From positions 124,001 through 188,000 of the forward strand of contig JAHLEZ010000016.1 of assembly GCA_020726505.1 (NCBI GenBank): DNA of 64,000 nucleotides, given 5' to 3'. The notes under the pieces are model-generated. The model saw only the letters and a list, made by a program, of their open reading frames with translations, did no database searches and had not been told where the DNA came from. The translations under genes and the position numbers were made by a program. The stretch's first letter is position 1. Each line of letters opens with the position of its first letter. Positions 11,261-23,027 of the stretch are shown here, piece after piece. The DNA comes from Leptodontidium sp. MPI-SDFR-AT-0119 (taxonomy: Eukaryota; Ascomycota; Leotiomycetes; Helotiales; Leptodontidiaceae).

Positions 11261-11526
11261 AATAACTGTTTAAAGGAAGGTAATCTCGTCGCGCTGGCGC
11301 TACAGTTCTACTTATAAGTCTATAAGAGTAGCCTGAATTTGGAGTTAATCTATTGGCTAAGAGTAAAAAGAGAGATAAAAAAACGTGTGTGTATAGTTTT
11401 AAATAAGCCTAAGAAACTCAATCGTAGTAATCGTGAAAGCGTGAGACGTGAGATGTAGCCTAAAGTAAAACATAAGCATAAACCTAGGACTTAGGGTACT
11501 TAGTCTTAACTAAGGATCTATTGTAA

Positions 11527-11680
11527 TGTGACGATTGCACTCTAGACAGGTAATATCAAGACAGTACTCTCATTCTTAGGACAATAGATACAGAAGAAGG
11601 ACAGCTGTAGCTGACCCCTATATCCTTAAAGCTGAAACACTAGCCCCTAAACACGTGACGTCAGCACTAAGACCGTCACA
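11527..11680 (-). repeat. Right LTR (5' LTR of the minus-strand element)
   Basis: 154 bp, ends CCGTCACA and is followed by the CCTTA duplication. Confidence 0.8.
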
Positions 11681-11685
11681 CCTTA

Positions 11686-12484
11686 TATAAGAAATAGTCA
11701 GTATATTTCCTTACTTATACTTATACTTATTTATAATATTATCTATACCTAGTATACTCTCGTTAGCCTTACATAGTTTACTAGCTATTACTAGCTATTA
11801 CCTTTCGTAAGGTGTCTATTAACTATATATTCGGATCTTAGCGTTCTTTATTAATATCTGTAAAGACAGAACTAGTTATTATTAATTTATACTTATCTGT
11901 ATTAAGAGCCTTGCCTTATACGGTATAAATATTATTTTTATAATTACTAGTCTATAGACTAACTATATATCCCTTACGTTTATAGTAGTTTGAGCTCCTT
12001 AGATAGACAATATTAATACCGATTTTAGGCGGAATAAAATCTTTACTCTAACTATTAATTATACTATAGTTAATAGTAAGGTTATAGTAGAGGTAGTTAT
12101 ATCGAACAAGATATTATAAAGTTATTAAGGCCTTTTCCTTCCGAACCTATAAGAACGACTTTAAGTCTATATTAGCTAGAGCTTATTCACTTAGCTAGAA
12201 AACCTTAATTAGATTGTCTAGCCTTAGCTTAGGGCTAAGGAGGATCTAGAGAAACGGGCTAGGATCCTAAGGAATAACGATTATATAGTCTTATAATATA
12301 CTATAACCGGCTATATTCCTAGGATATAATCTAAGGATAGTATAAATAAGATAGTATCTTATAATAAAACACTCTTTAATTAGCGTAAGGCCTTCTGGTT
12401 CAAGTAGATAATACTAGTATATAATAACGTTAATAAAATTTATTACCGAGAACCTAAGTATCTTATTCTATCAACGAGCCGTAT
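11686..12484. other. RIP-degraded relic, possible gag-like
   Basis: Very AT-rich. Plus-strand pieces such as NDFKSILARAYSLS and KEDLEKRARILRNNDYIVL look like an eroded coding sequence, possibly gag of another element, but no domain can be named. Confidence 0.3.
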
Positions 12485-12760
12485 TGTTACAGCTGACCTC
12501 AAGTTGATACGATAATACTCCTTGAAAAGGCAAGAGAGTATTAGACTTGTATTTGGACCTAAGGGTACGCTCGATAGCTAGAAGAAAAGACAAGGAGAGA
12601 AGAGCTCTCGAAGTCAACTTGAGTATAAGACCCTCAAGGGAAGGCACTAGCGCCCCGCTAGCACAGTTGCCTACTTATCCTTCTCGACATCCTATCACGT
12701 GTCTCGGTTATACCTTACGTTGTTAGGTCAATACAGCCACCTTCCCCTTGGCCCGTAACA
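12485..12760. repeat. Possible solo LTR
   Basis: 276 bp bounded by TGTTAC and GTAACA, with higher GC than its surroundings. The flanking 5-mers differ (CGTAT and TCATA), so no target-site duplication supports it. Confidence 0.3.
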
Positions 12761-13138
12761 TCATACAAATTATTTGTATGGTGCTTTATATTTTACTTAA
12801 TTATAAAATTATTATCGATAGAATTAACTTGAAACTCAAGAATCTTGAAATTTCATATGAAATACACTTTAATTATAAGTTTCAAGTTTTTATATTAATA
12901 ATTGTGGAAGTTATTAGAAAAATAAGAAAAATCATTTTTACACCAAATTTGTATGAGAGAAATTTCTTAGACTTTAAATACTTAATTTGTAATATTACGT
13001 AATATGAAATAAACATAACTATAAATTATAAACGATCTTATAAAAAATATTATAAATCTTTACTTTTAGCTTATTCTATTAACAAATAATAAAAATATTA
13101 ATTGTTAAAAGTGGTGAGTTTTGGTGAGTTTTGGTGTA
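12761..13138. other. Extreme AT-rich sequence, no gene
   Basis: Over 75% A+T by eye. The frame at 12748-13002 is Ile/Lys/Asn-rich, as expected by chance in such DNA. Confidence 0.5.
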
Positions 13139-13515
13139 AAAGGGTGGGCGGAAGAGGGGCTCGACGTTATCCGATGGATAGCCAGCTTTCTGACAGACCG
13201 GAGCACGGTCATTAGCTTCGACACATTTAAATTAGAAGTTTATAAAACAGCTACTAGCATCCCCTAAGGTTCACCGCTATTACTTATCTTATACTTGTTC
13301 TATAACGCCGACTTAGTAGAAATCCGCAACTGAGAGCCTAACACTGTTGTAACGGGATGTATTGATGATGTTAGTATCTTGCAATGGGGTAGCACAACCG
13401 AAGAGATTTGTAATAAGCTAACAAAAACTTTGTAAAAAGCTAACGCGTAGGCAAAAAGACATGTATCGGTGTTCGCACCGACTAAGTTCCAGCTCACCTA
13501 TTACTTCATTTCATC
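13139..13515 (+). pseudogene. LINE (Tad-like) reverse transcriptase fragment
   Basis: The plus-strand frame reads RWIASFLTDRSTVISFD, IP-stop-GSPLLLILYLFYNADL, then GCIDDVSILQWGSTTEE and FAPTKFQL. These are RT motifs 4-5 of fungal non-LTR elements, with the catalytic [F/Y]xDD here as CIDD. Gln in IPQGSP is a stop. Only about 120 codons remain. Confidence 0.7.
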
Positions 13516-13684
13516 ACCGCAAAGTGACTAGCAACCTCCTCCGCCGGACGGTCTGGCTCTTATCTCCGACTATATACATAGGCGTCAGAAGGAGTGCTTT
13601 GTTTGATCTTTGATAGTATATCAAGCTCCCTGGCTACTGCTTCTGCTAACTATCTCGTGTCCCCGTACTTTTAGTCTCCCTCTA

Positions 13685-15430
13685 GTATTCTACTTCGTCT
13701 CTTTGCGCTGCACCGTGCCTCCTAAACTGCCCAAGGAGGTGTGTCTGTTCTATGAATCGTATTGCTTTGATGACTAGCTTTAGCTCCTTCAAGATTGCCC
13801 TTAAGTCTATTCGTCCCTTTATGCTAAATTTCCTCCGTCGTACATCTCGATAATTTGTATATCTCAGTAGGACGTGGCTCACGGTCTAACGCTTTTCGCC
13901 GTAATTGCATCTTGGATCATCGAATTCCGGGGATCTCTTTCTCTACAGGTGATCTCTCAGCCTAATCTTCTCCGTTCGCATTTGGATAAGTAGGACGCTT
14001 TGCTATTTTTTCAAGCCGTAGTATAAGCGTAGGACATTGTGGGTGGGGTACTGGGTGTATTTGTAGGTGGTTCCCCCTTTCGCTTCCGACTGCTAATTAT
14101 ATGCTTACTCAGCTCTTGCCTATCTCTTGATCTAAATCTTCAATATCGTTTTCAGGTGTGGTGTAGTTGTTTGTGTGATGGACGGGGTTTCCTGGCCGCT
14201 TCTGGGAGATCGTTTGGCTGCCCTCTTGGCCGCCATGTCTGCTGCTTCATTTCCTAAGATTCCTATGTGCGCTAGCACCTATCTTATCTCCACTTGTATG
14301 CCCCGGTCTTTTTGTAGCTTGTCTATTAATAAAATGGCCTCAGCGATAATGTAAGCACCTAATCTGCCTGTGGGGTTCTAGAATGTTCTAATAGCCGCTA
14401 GATTATCTGTAAACACAATCACCTTGTCCCTCTTATTTCCTTTCTCTTCATCCTCGACCGCAATCTCGAGAGCCAATTTAATACCTTGAAATTCTGCCGC
14501 GTATACCGTCGACGTCTTGCTGTTTCTTATATATACTATCCTCGTATATCTAGTTAGGCGCGACACTACCGCGGCTTCTACTTGGCTGTCGATACCGCTG
14601 CCGTCGGTATAAATGAATATGTGGTTTTAGGATTGTTTGAGAAACTCCTTGTGCTGGGCCCTGGCTATTTCTGGGCTCGATGTAATTCTTATGCTTGGTC
14701 CCTGCCACTATGGTGGTGGTGTAAGGTAAAGTGGGATGACTTCTTGTTCTTCAATCGTGGCGCATTGGCGCTGGTGAAGACGTTTGTAGATGTGTTCTAG
14801 AGGGCTCAAGTGTGGTATCTGTCTCCTCCGGCTTCTGGCGTTTCTGAAGAGGCGAAATCCTGCTAATATAGGCATCTTGTTTGTTGAGAGGATTCTATTG
14901 TCTCAAAGCTTGTCTTCCAAACCTGTTGCTCGATGGGAAGCGGGTGAGGCTCTATGTTTAGGGCCGGGCCTGATGTTGCTTTGTATGCGCCTTCGATAAT
15001 TCTGGCTGCTTTGGCTTGAAGTCTTTTAAGGGAGTCGATAGTCTGCCCTATGTAACCTCCTCCGCGTTCCCGAGCCACCGACTATGCTGAACTGCTATAT
15101 ATCATCTGGGGAATTACAACCGCTTGATAGATCCTTTGAGCTTTGTTACGCTTGCTCCTCATGTGAAACTGGACAAGCTTGTTAGGGCATTAATGGATTT
15201 CGAGATTTTTGTTATTATGCTTTGAACATGCAGTTTCTAATTTAACGCAGTGTTAAGTGTGACCCCGAGATATTTGCTGCTTGCAGACGGGCGGACTCCG
15301 TTTGTTTTGCTTGTACTTGGCGGTCAACTTCCAACTGATACCTTTTTTGTGTGCGACTGCCAAATGCGGTAAGCGTACTTCGGTAACTGCGCCGAAGCTG
15401 GGCCAACCGGCATAGTTGCCCTACGGTGAG
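13685..15430 (-). pseudogene. LINE 3' part: RT thumb, RNase H and tail
   Basis: Minus-strand relic in the order expected for Tad-type LINEs. First comes KYLGVTLNTALN near 15290, then SINALTSLSSFT, and LKRLQAKAARIIEGAYKATS with LPIEQQVWK (14900-15030). The RNase H core TSTVYAAEFQGIKLALEIA...VIVFTDNLAAIRTF follows (14378-14540). Last is the conserved tail SHVLLRYTNYRDVRR...FIEQTHLLGQF (13700-13880). Frames change several times and contain stops. It faces the plus-strand RT piece at 13139-13515, so the two are separate insertions or were rearranged. Confidence 0.7.
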
Positions 15431-15972
15431 CGGCTTGAACTGTGTATGAATAAATTAATCAATTAACTAACTCTGCATGGTGTTCGTAACAGCTGAATTT
15501 AGTGATCTGGTCGGCATCGACCTCAAACGCTCGCACCTAACTGATACTAAATTCAGTTTAGATTCTTTGACGAGGGAGCAACAGACACTTACAGACTACA
15601 CTCTAGAATGAGCTTAGTCTTTCCCCCTTCGGCAGCAAAGTAGACTCCTGTACTCGAGCCTACGGAAATGTATCAGCCTACGACCTGGTTAGACGGTCGG
15701 AGAGGGAAACTAAGACCCACCTGAGTGAGGTAACCCTTTGATGCTGTAGAGCTTTGGATGCAGCAGTTTGTTCCTTAGGGATTGGAACGAGAAGCTGTCG
15801 GACAGCGTTCGTGTATTCAGCGTTTACGTCAAGATAGTTGAGAACTTCAGGAGCTATATATGATTGCGTTCAGCCTCTTGTCTGAAATGCCGTGGTGTTT
15901 GTCAATCTCTTGCTCAATCCAAAATCAGCAACCTTCACCCACCTGTAGCAATTTTCCCATCTTTGATTGAGC
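15431..15972. other. Intergenic, no gene; inverted repeat
   Basis: GCTGAATTTAGT near 15491 and ACTAAATTCAGT near 15546 form an imperfect inverted repeat. Nothing else is recognised. It includes the 3' flank of the next gene. Confidence 0.4.
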
Positions 15973-18163
15973 TCAGGCATACTTCCCGTTCGGGAATGCC
16001 CTCTCCCTTTCGATATTACCCAGTTCTAGTCGAACCCTCTTTTCACCTTCCCTCTGAATACTATAGATAACGCGCATGCCATCTTCATTTGTCAGTGCCT
16101 CGCAGATCTCCTTTCCTGTTGCGATAGAGCCGGAATCACCAACTCTGTTGACAATTGGGGTGAGTAGCCGTGCTATAGCAATGAAACTATCGTCACTAAC
16201 GATAACCAAATTTGCCATAAAAGTCGTGAGAAGGTAAAGAACAAACTGTATGACGCCGGCTAGGCTGAATATAAGGTAGACAATCCAACGATCCGGGATA
16301 TTGAGCTTCCAGCCAGCTTGAGGCTGGAGACCATAACTTGGAATCCTAGGGTTGCTTTGATCCACCATCGCGACTGTACTGATTGCGAACGCCGCAATGG
16401 ATGCACCAATAGAATCAGCTTCCCCTTCTTGGGGAATGCCCCATAGGCTTTGCTGGGGGTATCTTTGCGAGTACACGCCGCCGTACGTGTTGTTCTCAAA
16501 CGATCCTCCATAGGCAATGGCGGCTGCGGCTACAGATGCCATGAAGTCGCTGAAGACATGCTCAGGTAGAGTAACGTTGCCAACGGTTCCAACAGTGATA
16601 TTGCAGTCGTAGTACCATGGCTGCTGGTAAGACGCCTCGAATACCTTAATGTTCTGGCACCTGGGGCCACATTCGGATTTGGAGCTTGTAAAGTACGTCG
16701 TTTCTGTGGGTCGAACAGAGGGAATGTGGACAACAAAGGTGCTACCATCTTTGGCATCGTTGACAATTATTTCATTGGAGGTCCCATTGCCGGACTGTGG
16801 CGTAACAGACTGAGCGCTACAAGACCACGTTGAATTTATAAGCCGGTCTGAGTAGACTGAGATGTGAGAAATGCCGGCTGTGGAATCTGGTGGCCAGTTC
16901 ATAAACATGTAGAAACAGTGATCGTCTGCGAGCCAAAAGGCACCACGCCCATCACCATATGTATTCCCAACCTTTGGGGTCAGAGTATCGACTGCCTCGA
17001 GAACGAAGAGAGACGCCTGGCCAAGACTATAGAGAATTAGCTCCCTGCTCGATATTTCGTAATGACTAGAACCCTTACACATTTGCGGTGTACTGCGAAG
17101 CATCGGGCAGCTGTGCGCCTCGCATATTGGTAGCAATGTAGTCACTCAGGTTAGCGACCATTATGGTTCCATTTGGTGACAGCACGGCTGCATCCAAAGT
17201 AGCGTCCATCGAATAAGTCAGACCAATTGTTGCGACGCCGACTTGGGAGGCCTAATAGATTCAGAAACACTCGAAAATGAGCACGCAATTGAGGTGACTT
17301 ACTATATTGGTAACAAGCCACGCAATTGTGACACCCGCTGCCCATGGTCGAGGAGTCAAGAAGTACGAGGACAGACTAGAAAAGTCGCTTTTAAGGATAG
17401 TATCGACCTAGCCGCATTCGTCAGAGTATGACTTCTAGGAAAGTGGAATTTTACGGACCTCGTCAAGAGACCGTAGCTGCCTAGCCAAAAACCACCATCT
17501 TAAATTGAATGCCATGGCATTCAGCGCGGTTGCTATGTTGAGACCTAAGGCAATACACAAACCAGTGATGAAGGCGTTGAACATCTGCTTCTGCGCATAC
17601 GTTAGGACAGCGAGTCGATTGTTGTTCCTGTAGAGAGAGTCAGTAAGCTAATGTTTTGAAACGCTGACGAGAGTTAAGACCTGCCATAACGTGAATCCTA
17701 TGAATCCTAGGAGGACTGCTGTCCGAAGCCACAAGAGCAATCCATCCCAAAGGAGCTTCTTGAGTTGTTTCCCGGAGCTGAACTCCTTTGAAAGACCCTC
17801 TCGCCTACGAGCATCGATGACAGGATACACAGGTTCCGAACGAAGGCGTGGTGCTGTTGGAAGCTTGTTACCAAACAATGCGCTCAAATACCGCTCATGA
17901 AAGTAATAGATACGGCATTTGACTCACGGAGGTGAACTTGTTTTCTGAAGGGATGACAAGAAGATATACATACTATCAGGCGACAGCAGCGCCACCCCAG
18001 CTTCTGAATCCCCGCGCCTCAAATGAGACATACGGTACGACAAAGGGCCATTATTCTCTTGGGCATCGCTATCGCCCACATCAACCTCATCTGTGCATTT
18101 AATGGGGAAGATAGAATCTGCATCGAGACTCGAAGCATAGTTGTTTGACTCATGTCGAGACAT
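15973..18163 (-). CDS. Fungal multi-pass membrane protein, unknown function, 6 exons
   Basis: Exons read on the minus strand: 18163..17928, 17882..17691, 17627..17459, 17407..17303, 17251..17079, 17044..15973. All phases agree (648 aa). The start is chosen at MSRHESNNYASSLDADS, followed by SEAGVALLSPDSMY as in related fungal proteins. Membrane segments are seen near residues 124-143 (LLLWLRTAVLLGFIGFT), 152-172, 210-234 (end of exon 4 into exon 5, WAAGVTIAWLVTNIASQVG) and 542-570 (WIVYLIFSLAGVIQFVLYLL). Between the last two lies a large Cys-containing domain with several N-glycosylation sequons, probably outside the cytoplasm. The intron at 17045..17078 would be only 34 nt, too short for comfort. 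A small indel there is the alternative. The family is uncharacterised. Confidence 0.65.
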
Positions 18164-20361
18164 TTCTACACACTGCCTCGTTGGGTCACTTGTCGGTGTG
18201 AAGTCTGGAAAATAGTCGCTAGACGATGGAAACGATTCGAAATGAAAATATGGATTCCCTAAAATCGCATTGCAGTTCTTAATTCTCGTACTAACACGGA
18301 TACTAGTACTGTGCCAGCCCTGATTCGTGTGCCAGTCCCAATTGGTGAGACCAACGAGAGGCAAATTCTAGCGAATGCAAGCATGTCCTCGGCCGTCTAT
18401 GAAGAAATGTAGTCAGTTGTGAATCCATTCGACACTCAAGCAGGAGTAGCACGAGGGCAAATCAGGCCACTTTTGTCAGGTCATAATTCTGCAAGAACGC
18501 ACAGTTTGGCATGGAAAGTGGGACCATATGATCGTGGCCATCTTGTTACCCAATAGGACCAGTCCCGGCATAGGATCAGATCGTACTTTGGGGTAGCCCA
18601 CCGAAGGTAGGCCAGTGACATTTCCTCGTGGAGCACTCCGTACTGGCGAGCATTTAATTCCTTTTGAAAGAGATCATTGTCCACCATCAGCTCAAATCAA
18701 GCCCAATGAGCCAGCAGACGCGATTGAGCAGATACGTGTGCTCTTCCACTATTGTACACGCCCGATACTATAACTTAAAGCTATTGGTCACAACCTGCAA
18801 TTTTATAAATGAGCGTACCGTTCGTGCTGTGCTATCCCGTTCCCACATGAATCACGGAGTTTGAGGCGTTCCGCCCGCCAATCCTGTAGCCCTCCCTGCC
18901 ACTAATTGAGAAATTACTCCCACACTTCAAAATATTATAAAATCACAATCATTTAATCAATTACTGTATTTTCAAACTTGGAATAAAGTATTATTACATA
19001 TTCGTTTACAAACGCGCAAATTATTTTCACCACTTAAATCGTTTTAATAGTTTTATAATATATTTACTTCGTTTTATTTATTTCGATTTTAAATTAAATG
19101 AGATTACTTTCAATATCTCTATCAATTGGGAAGGAGAACGACATCCGCATAGACTTAAGTATCTACTTCTACCTTCCCCAGCACCAAACCGGGTCGGATT
19201 CTTCCGCATATTTTCAAGAAGCACACCTTCACTCAGGCTACCCGGGGCGAGTTAGCCTCATACGAGTTAAATGTAATCATCGGGCTGAATCGAATTCGCT
19301 TCGGGACCATCGTAATCGATCCCAGGAGTGTCGGATGACATTGTTAATAACGAATGGTAGTATGATCCTTAGAAAGTTCGGAAGACGTTGATGATGACAA
19401 GCAGTAAATTGCGCGTCCAAATCGCAAGGCTGCCTAATCACGTTCTCTAGTAGCCTCAGGCTTCAATTATCACCTCAGCCGATTTGTCGGCGAAACCCGA
19501 GATCAGTAAGGTTAGACGCTCCGCACTCGGGGTCGCACCTACGGCCAGCGAATCACAGCTGAAGACCTTTGAAGCATTTCTGAGAACACAGGAGGCCAAC
19601 AACTAGGATGATGTCGCCATTTGTCCTCCTCAAATAGAGGCCGACAGCTGCTAATCGTTTCTCTGCCCAATTGGAAGAAGCTCTAACTTTAGCTGTGCCC
19701 CACCATGCATTCATGCAGAACACTATCACAGCTGTATTGGGACCGCACGATGAAAGCTTGCTTTGCCGTTCCCTCGCTTTTCTAACCCCACCCCTCAAAC
19801 GCTTTTTGTCTGCCACAAAAGAAAAGACAGTGTACTCGAGTAAGTCGAAGTGTTATTCTCGCTCTCTCGAAGCAGATCTACACGCATTCGCGAACTCTCG
19901 AAACAGAAAAAAAAACCTGTCACTGCTCACGTCCTGCTTTATCAATTAGAACAAAGAAGAGAAGCGTAAGAGAAGGGAACATCCACCGCTATCAAGTTTA
20001 ATTTCTTGATACACAAAAACCTTCATTTAACAAACTTTTGGGATCTAATGGACACATTTCATGTACATACTTTGATAAATTCTTTGGCATGCATTAATCA
20101 CTCCACGTTACATGCCGGCTCATGGATGCAACACCACGGCCAAGCACTCCACAACCCCCGGGAAACCTGGCCCACGTCAAAAGACCGATAATGCTGCAGA
20201 ATTCTGGAGAATCTGTGCTAGGCCATTCTATTCTGCAATTATGACTCATGAAAAGGCGTACCAATCGTAAAATACCATCATTATTGATCAGTTATAATCA
20301 TATTTGATGAATTAAAGCGTTTGATGGATAGCACGGACCAGAAACCCTACGCCTAACCCAG
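18164..20361. other. No gene supported
   Basis: Short frames at 18481-18687, 19098-19391 and 19553-19949 show no domain. 18900-19100 is AT-rich. 19480-19560 is locally GC-rich without a recognisable RNA or protein feature. Confidence 0.4.
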
Positions 20362-20664
20362 CGCGGTGGTTTCAAAACTTTTGAGAAACTATCCACAGAG
20401 TTAGAGATTGATTGGGAAGTAGGAAAGATGTGGCACTCGGAGCTTGCGAATGCAGATATGTTAAAATCGTCGAATATCCAGGGCATTGAAGAGCTTGCTG
20501 CGTTGTATTTGTTTCCGATGGACGTTTGTCCACCGTATTCCTTTTTACCGAGGTGGATTGCTAGACATACGATTAAGCAGCAGGAGGAGTCGAAGAAGGA
20601 AGTTGAGGCAAGTTTGAAGTACTTGGACCGGTGGGGTTATTGGGTCAAGATTAAAGGAGGGTAG
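20362..20664 (+). pseudogene. Orphan 3' exon of an unrecognised protein
   Basis: The frame reads RGGFKTFEKLSTELEIDWE, MWHSELANADML, IEELAALYLFPMDVCPPYSF and ASLKYLDRWGYWVKI, and ends at a normal stop. A CCTAACCCAG acceptor directly precedes it, so it looks like the last exon of a gene. No upstream exon could be found: the 5' side is stop-rich. The amino-acid mix is that of a soluble protein. I do not recognise the family. It could be a displaced fragment. Confidence 0.4.
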
Positions 20665-21721
20665 AAAGTTGAGCACAAAGGAGGAGTTTTGACGACCTCA
20701 AACTCGGAATCTCAGAATAAAGAGAATTTTCATTATCCAAAATATAGCCCACAATACTGGCTTTAAAAGACCCCTCTAGTGGGTTCATTTACCACGCCAC
20801 AGTTTTTGCCGAGATAGCCTCAAAAATCTGCGCCAAAGCCTCTCTCCTGCTTCATCCGTATTGATATTGTATTCACTCTTTCACTTTACACAGTACTCAA
20901 AAGAAAAGGTAAGGGGCTTAATTTCAGAGTTCGCAGATCTTCAAGTAGGCCCAGATTTTCTAGACCAATTTCATCAGCCTTTTCACTATATTACTCTCGG
21001 ATTACAGAAAGCAGAGTCTGAAAGAGCAGCATAACGCCTTCTTCTCTCCTTCAACAGGCTACAATCTCGACATTTAGTTAATCCTGGTGCTTGATACTGC
21101 TTGTGCTGTCTTCATCTGCTTAACTCATGATTGGTTATACAGTGTTAGACTTTCCCCGCTTCTTGCTGACGTCATATAAAGCTGCTCAATCGTATGATAT
21201 GGGTCTTGCCGAAGCCTGCTTTGTCTCCTTCAAAACGACACCCTTGCTATGGCATGTGAAAACGGGTGATGGGCAATCTCTCAACTCCCTTCGGCGGAAA
21301 TGGCCTCGACCGTAATCGTGGCTTAATTACTTTGTAGAACCCGCAGTTAATTTTATTCATTGACTATTCTGTGAGCAAACACGCGCATTAAAGCGTGCGT
21401 CCCAGCAAAGGCTTCTATCTCGGCGCTGCTGCAACCAAAGTTCTCCTAGTTTCGGGGGCATGCTGAATATTGTAGAAGGCGATCACATAAGCACAACCCC
21501 GCTCCTCTTTAACTCGTCAATGAGCGTAACGTGAAATTTAATGCATATGTTGTCTAGATCGAGATGATTTAATCCGCAGGCACCGTAAAAACGGCTTTTG
21601 CCTTCAATTGTGTTCAGCTGTATACGATCTGGATTATTATCCTTGAGAATATATTTAGTTTTCCTTAGATCTTGTCCTACTGAGTGGAAGTTTCAGTCTA
21701 GCTGTAGCACGCTCATAACAT
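20665..21721. other. Intergenic, no gene
   Basis: No domain seen. Pyrimidine-rich stretches at 20870-21120 could be upstream sequence of the SLATT-like gene. Confidence 0.4.
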
Positions 21722-21778
21722 ATGCTTCAATTAATTTTCCTGACCTTCTTCCTAACTTCCACCTCACCAAAACTTGCA

Positions 21779-22591
21779 ATGTCCAACACAGCGCTGCCAC
21801 AAGCCTCGGGTAGGCCTTCGGAGAACCAAATTGATCCTGTTGTTACACCACAAAGGTCAACACTGACTCCACTTGTGACTCGCCTTAGCGCCAGAGATCT
21901 TGAAGAAGTCTGCAAAGCCATTGGAGTATTCAAACGGAATGGAGACGCAAACAGAAACAATCCCACATCGACTATCTGGCCTCCCAAAGGTCTCGATGAA
22001 GGACTCTACAAAGACGTTATCACCTCGCGCTGCAAAAGCCAGTACACATACCACGTTGTATCCTCCCTCTTACACACCAGCCTCATACTCCAGCTCATTC
22101 TTGGAGCCACATTGACTGCTCTCGGATCGACATCTAAGAAAAACGGGACCGTAATCACTATCCTCGCTGTAAGAAAATTTCCAAGCAATTCGTTCTCCTC
22201 TCAGACAGAAGTATGAGTTGTGAGATTGGTTTCTACTATATAAGCATCGCTGTGGAGTAGAATACTATCGTTCCCCTCCAAATTTTGTGTCGATAACGTA
22301 ACTTAAAACACTAACTTCGTCTGGGCTATTAATTCCGTCAATGCTGGAATTATCGCTCTTTTGCATAACTCTGGCCTACCAAATCGAATCCGAAAAGACA
22401 AGGACGAATATGAGAAGGTGGAAAGGTTTCTGATGGAGTTGATGGATTCGGGAGTCGTACTGGTGGGAATGTCGACGGCCGATGTTATTAAAGATTGTCA
22501 AACGAGGTACGACACTGCAAAGAAGGTTGTTGCGAGCAACAAGCCCGAGGCGTATGCTGGTACTCCCCCATCGACTGGTATCGTGTCTTAG
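21779..22591 (+). pseudogene. SLATT_fungal domain protein (SMODS/SLOG-associating 2TM effector)
   Basis: Exon 21779..22168 and exon 22325..22591 (218 aa). The start MSNTALPQASGRPSEN is preferred to an in-frame ATG at 21722. The body reads WPPKGLDEGLYKDVITSR and YTYHVVSSLLHTSLILQLIL (TM1), then after the intron INSVNAGIIALLHNSGLPN (TM2) and RIRKDKDEYEKVERFL. These match the fungal SLATT family, predicted two-helix membrane effectors related to bacterial conflict systems. The donor GTAAGA and a CACTAAC branch site are present, but the acceptor reads TCTGG instead of TCTAG. Correct splicing to the conserved exon therefore seems lost. It ends 25 bp before a methyltransferase fragment. Confidence 0.65.
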
Positions 22592-22615
22592 GGGGATTAA
22601 AGTTGATAATCGGAG

Positions 22616-23019
22616 AATATCACAGCGATCTATGGTGCTGAGCCCGGCGTTGATATGCACGCTGCTCTGCGAGAGAGTGCGAAGAAAGCGGGTCTGGGTG
22701 ACAAGTATAAGATTATCTCATGTGGTGCGGAGCTAGAGTCGTTGGTTTCTGTGCTCTTTCAGGAAGGTCTGCTCGGCGAGGAGAAGATCTTAGGCAATGG
22801 CGTGTTCGATGAGATTGCTCGCATCCGCATTCTCTGCTCTGTACAAAAGCCAACTGAGACAGTCAACGGCCCTACAGGTATTTGAAATCGGGGGGAAGAT
22901 TGGTTGTGTGTGAGCATGTTGTGAACGACAATCACAAAGGAGATAATCTGGTAGGATGTTTCTTACAGTACTTTTATATGGCGCTGGAATGGTCGTTCTG
23001 CTCGGTGGGTGTCAGCTGA
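22616..23019 (+). pseudogene. SAM-dependent methyltransferase fragment
   Basis: Reads ITAIYGAEPGVDMHAALRE, YKIISCGAELESLV, GNGVFDEIARIRILCSV, then after a one-base shift near 22873 LKSGGRLVVCEHVVNDN and QYFYMALEW. This is the C-terminal half of a fungal class I methyltransferase: acidic loop after motif I, motif II and the GGRLV.CEH strand. Motif I itself (the glycine loop that binds SAM) is missing. It follows the SLATT exon after 25 bp and runs into a NACHT fragment, so three unrelated pieces are packed together. Confidence 0.6.
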
Positions 23020-23027
23020 GCGTGTTC

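Larger units (their letters stand above)
10178..11680 (-). mobile_element. Gag-only LTR retrotransposon (non-autonomous), complete insertion
   Basis: Two 154-bp direct repeats (10178..10331 and 11527..11680), both starting TGTGACGATTGCACTC and ending CGTCA(C/T)A, flank about 1.2 kb. The 5-bp target-site duplication CCTTA is present on both sides (10173-10177 and 11681-11685), so this is one complete insertion of 1503 bp. A C-rich tract next to the left repeat (polypurine on the minus strand) sets the coding strand as minus. The interior holds only a Ty3-like gag relic. There is no protease, RT, RNase H or integrase, and no room for them. Confidence 0.8.

Noticed and set aside
12748..13002. 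84-codon plus-strand frame rich in Ile, Lys and Asn
   Set aside because: The composition is that expected from very AT-rich DNA. No start context or domain.
19430..19560. Possible tRNA or structured RNA in a locally GC-rich stretch
   Set aside because: No cloverleaf, anticodon arm or A/B box combination could be drawn by eye.
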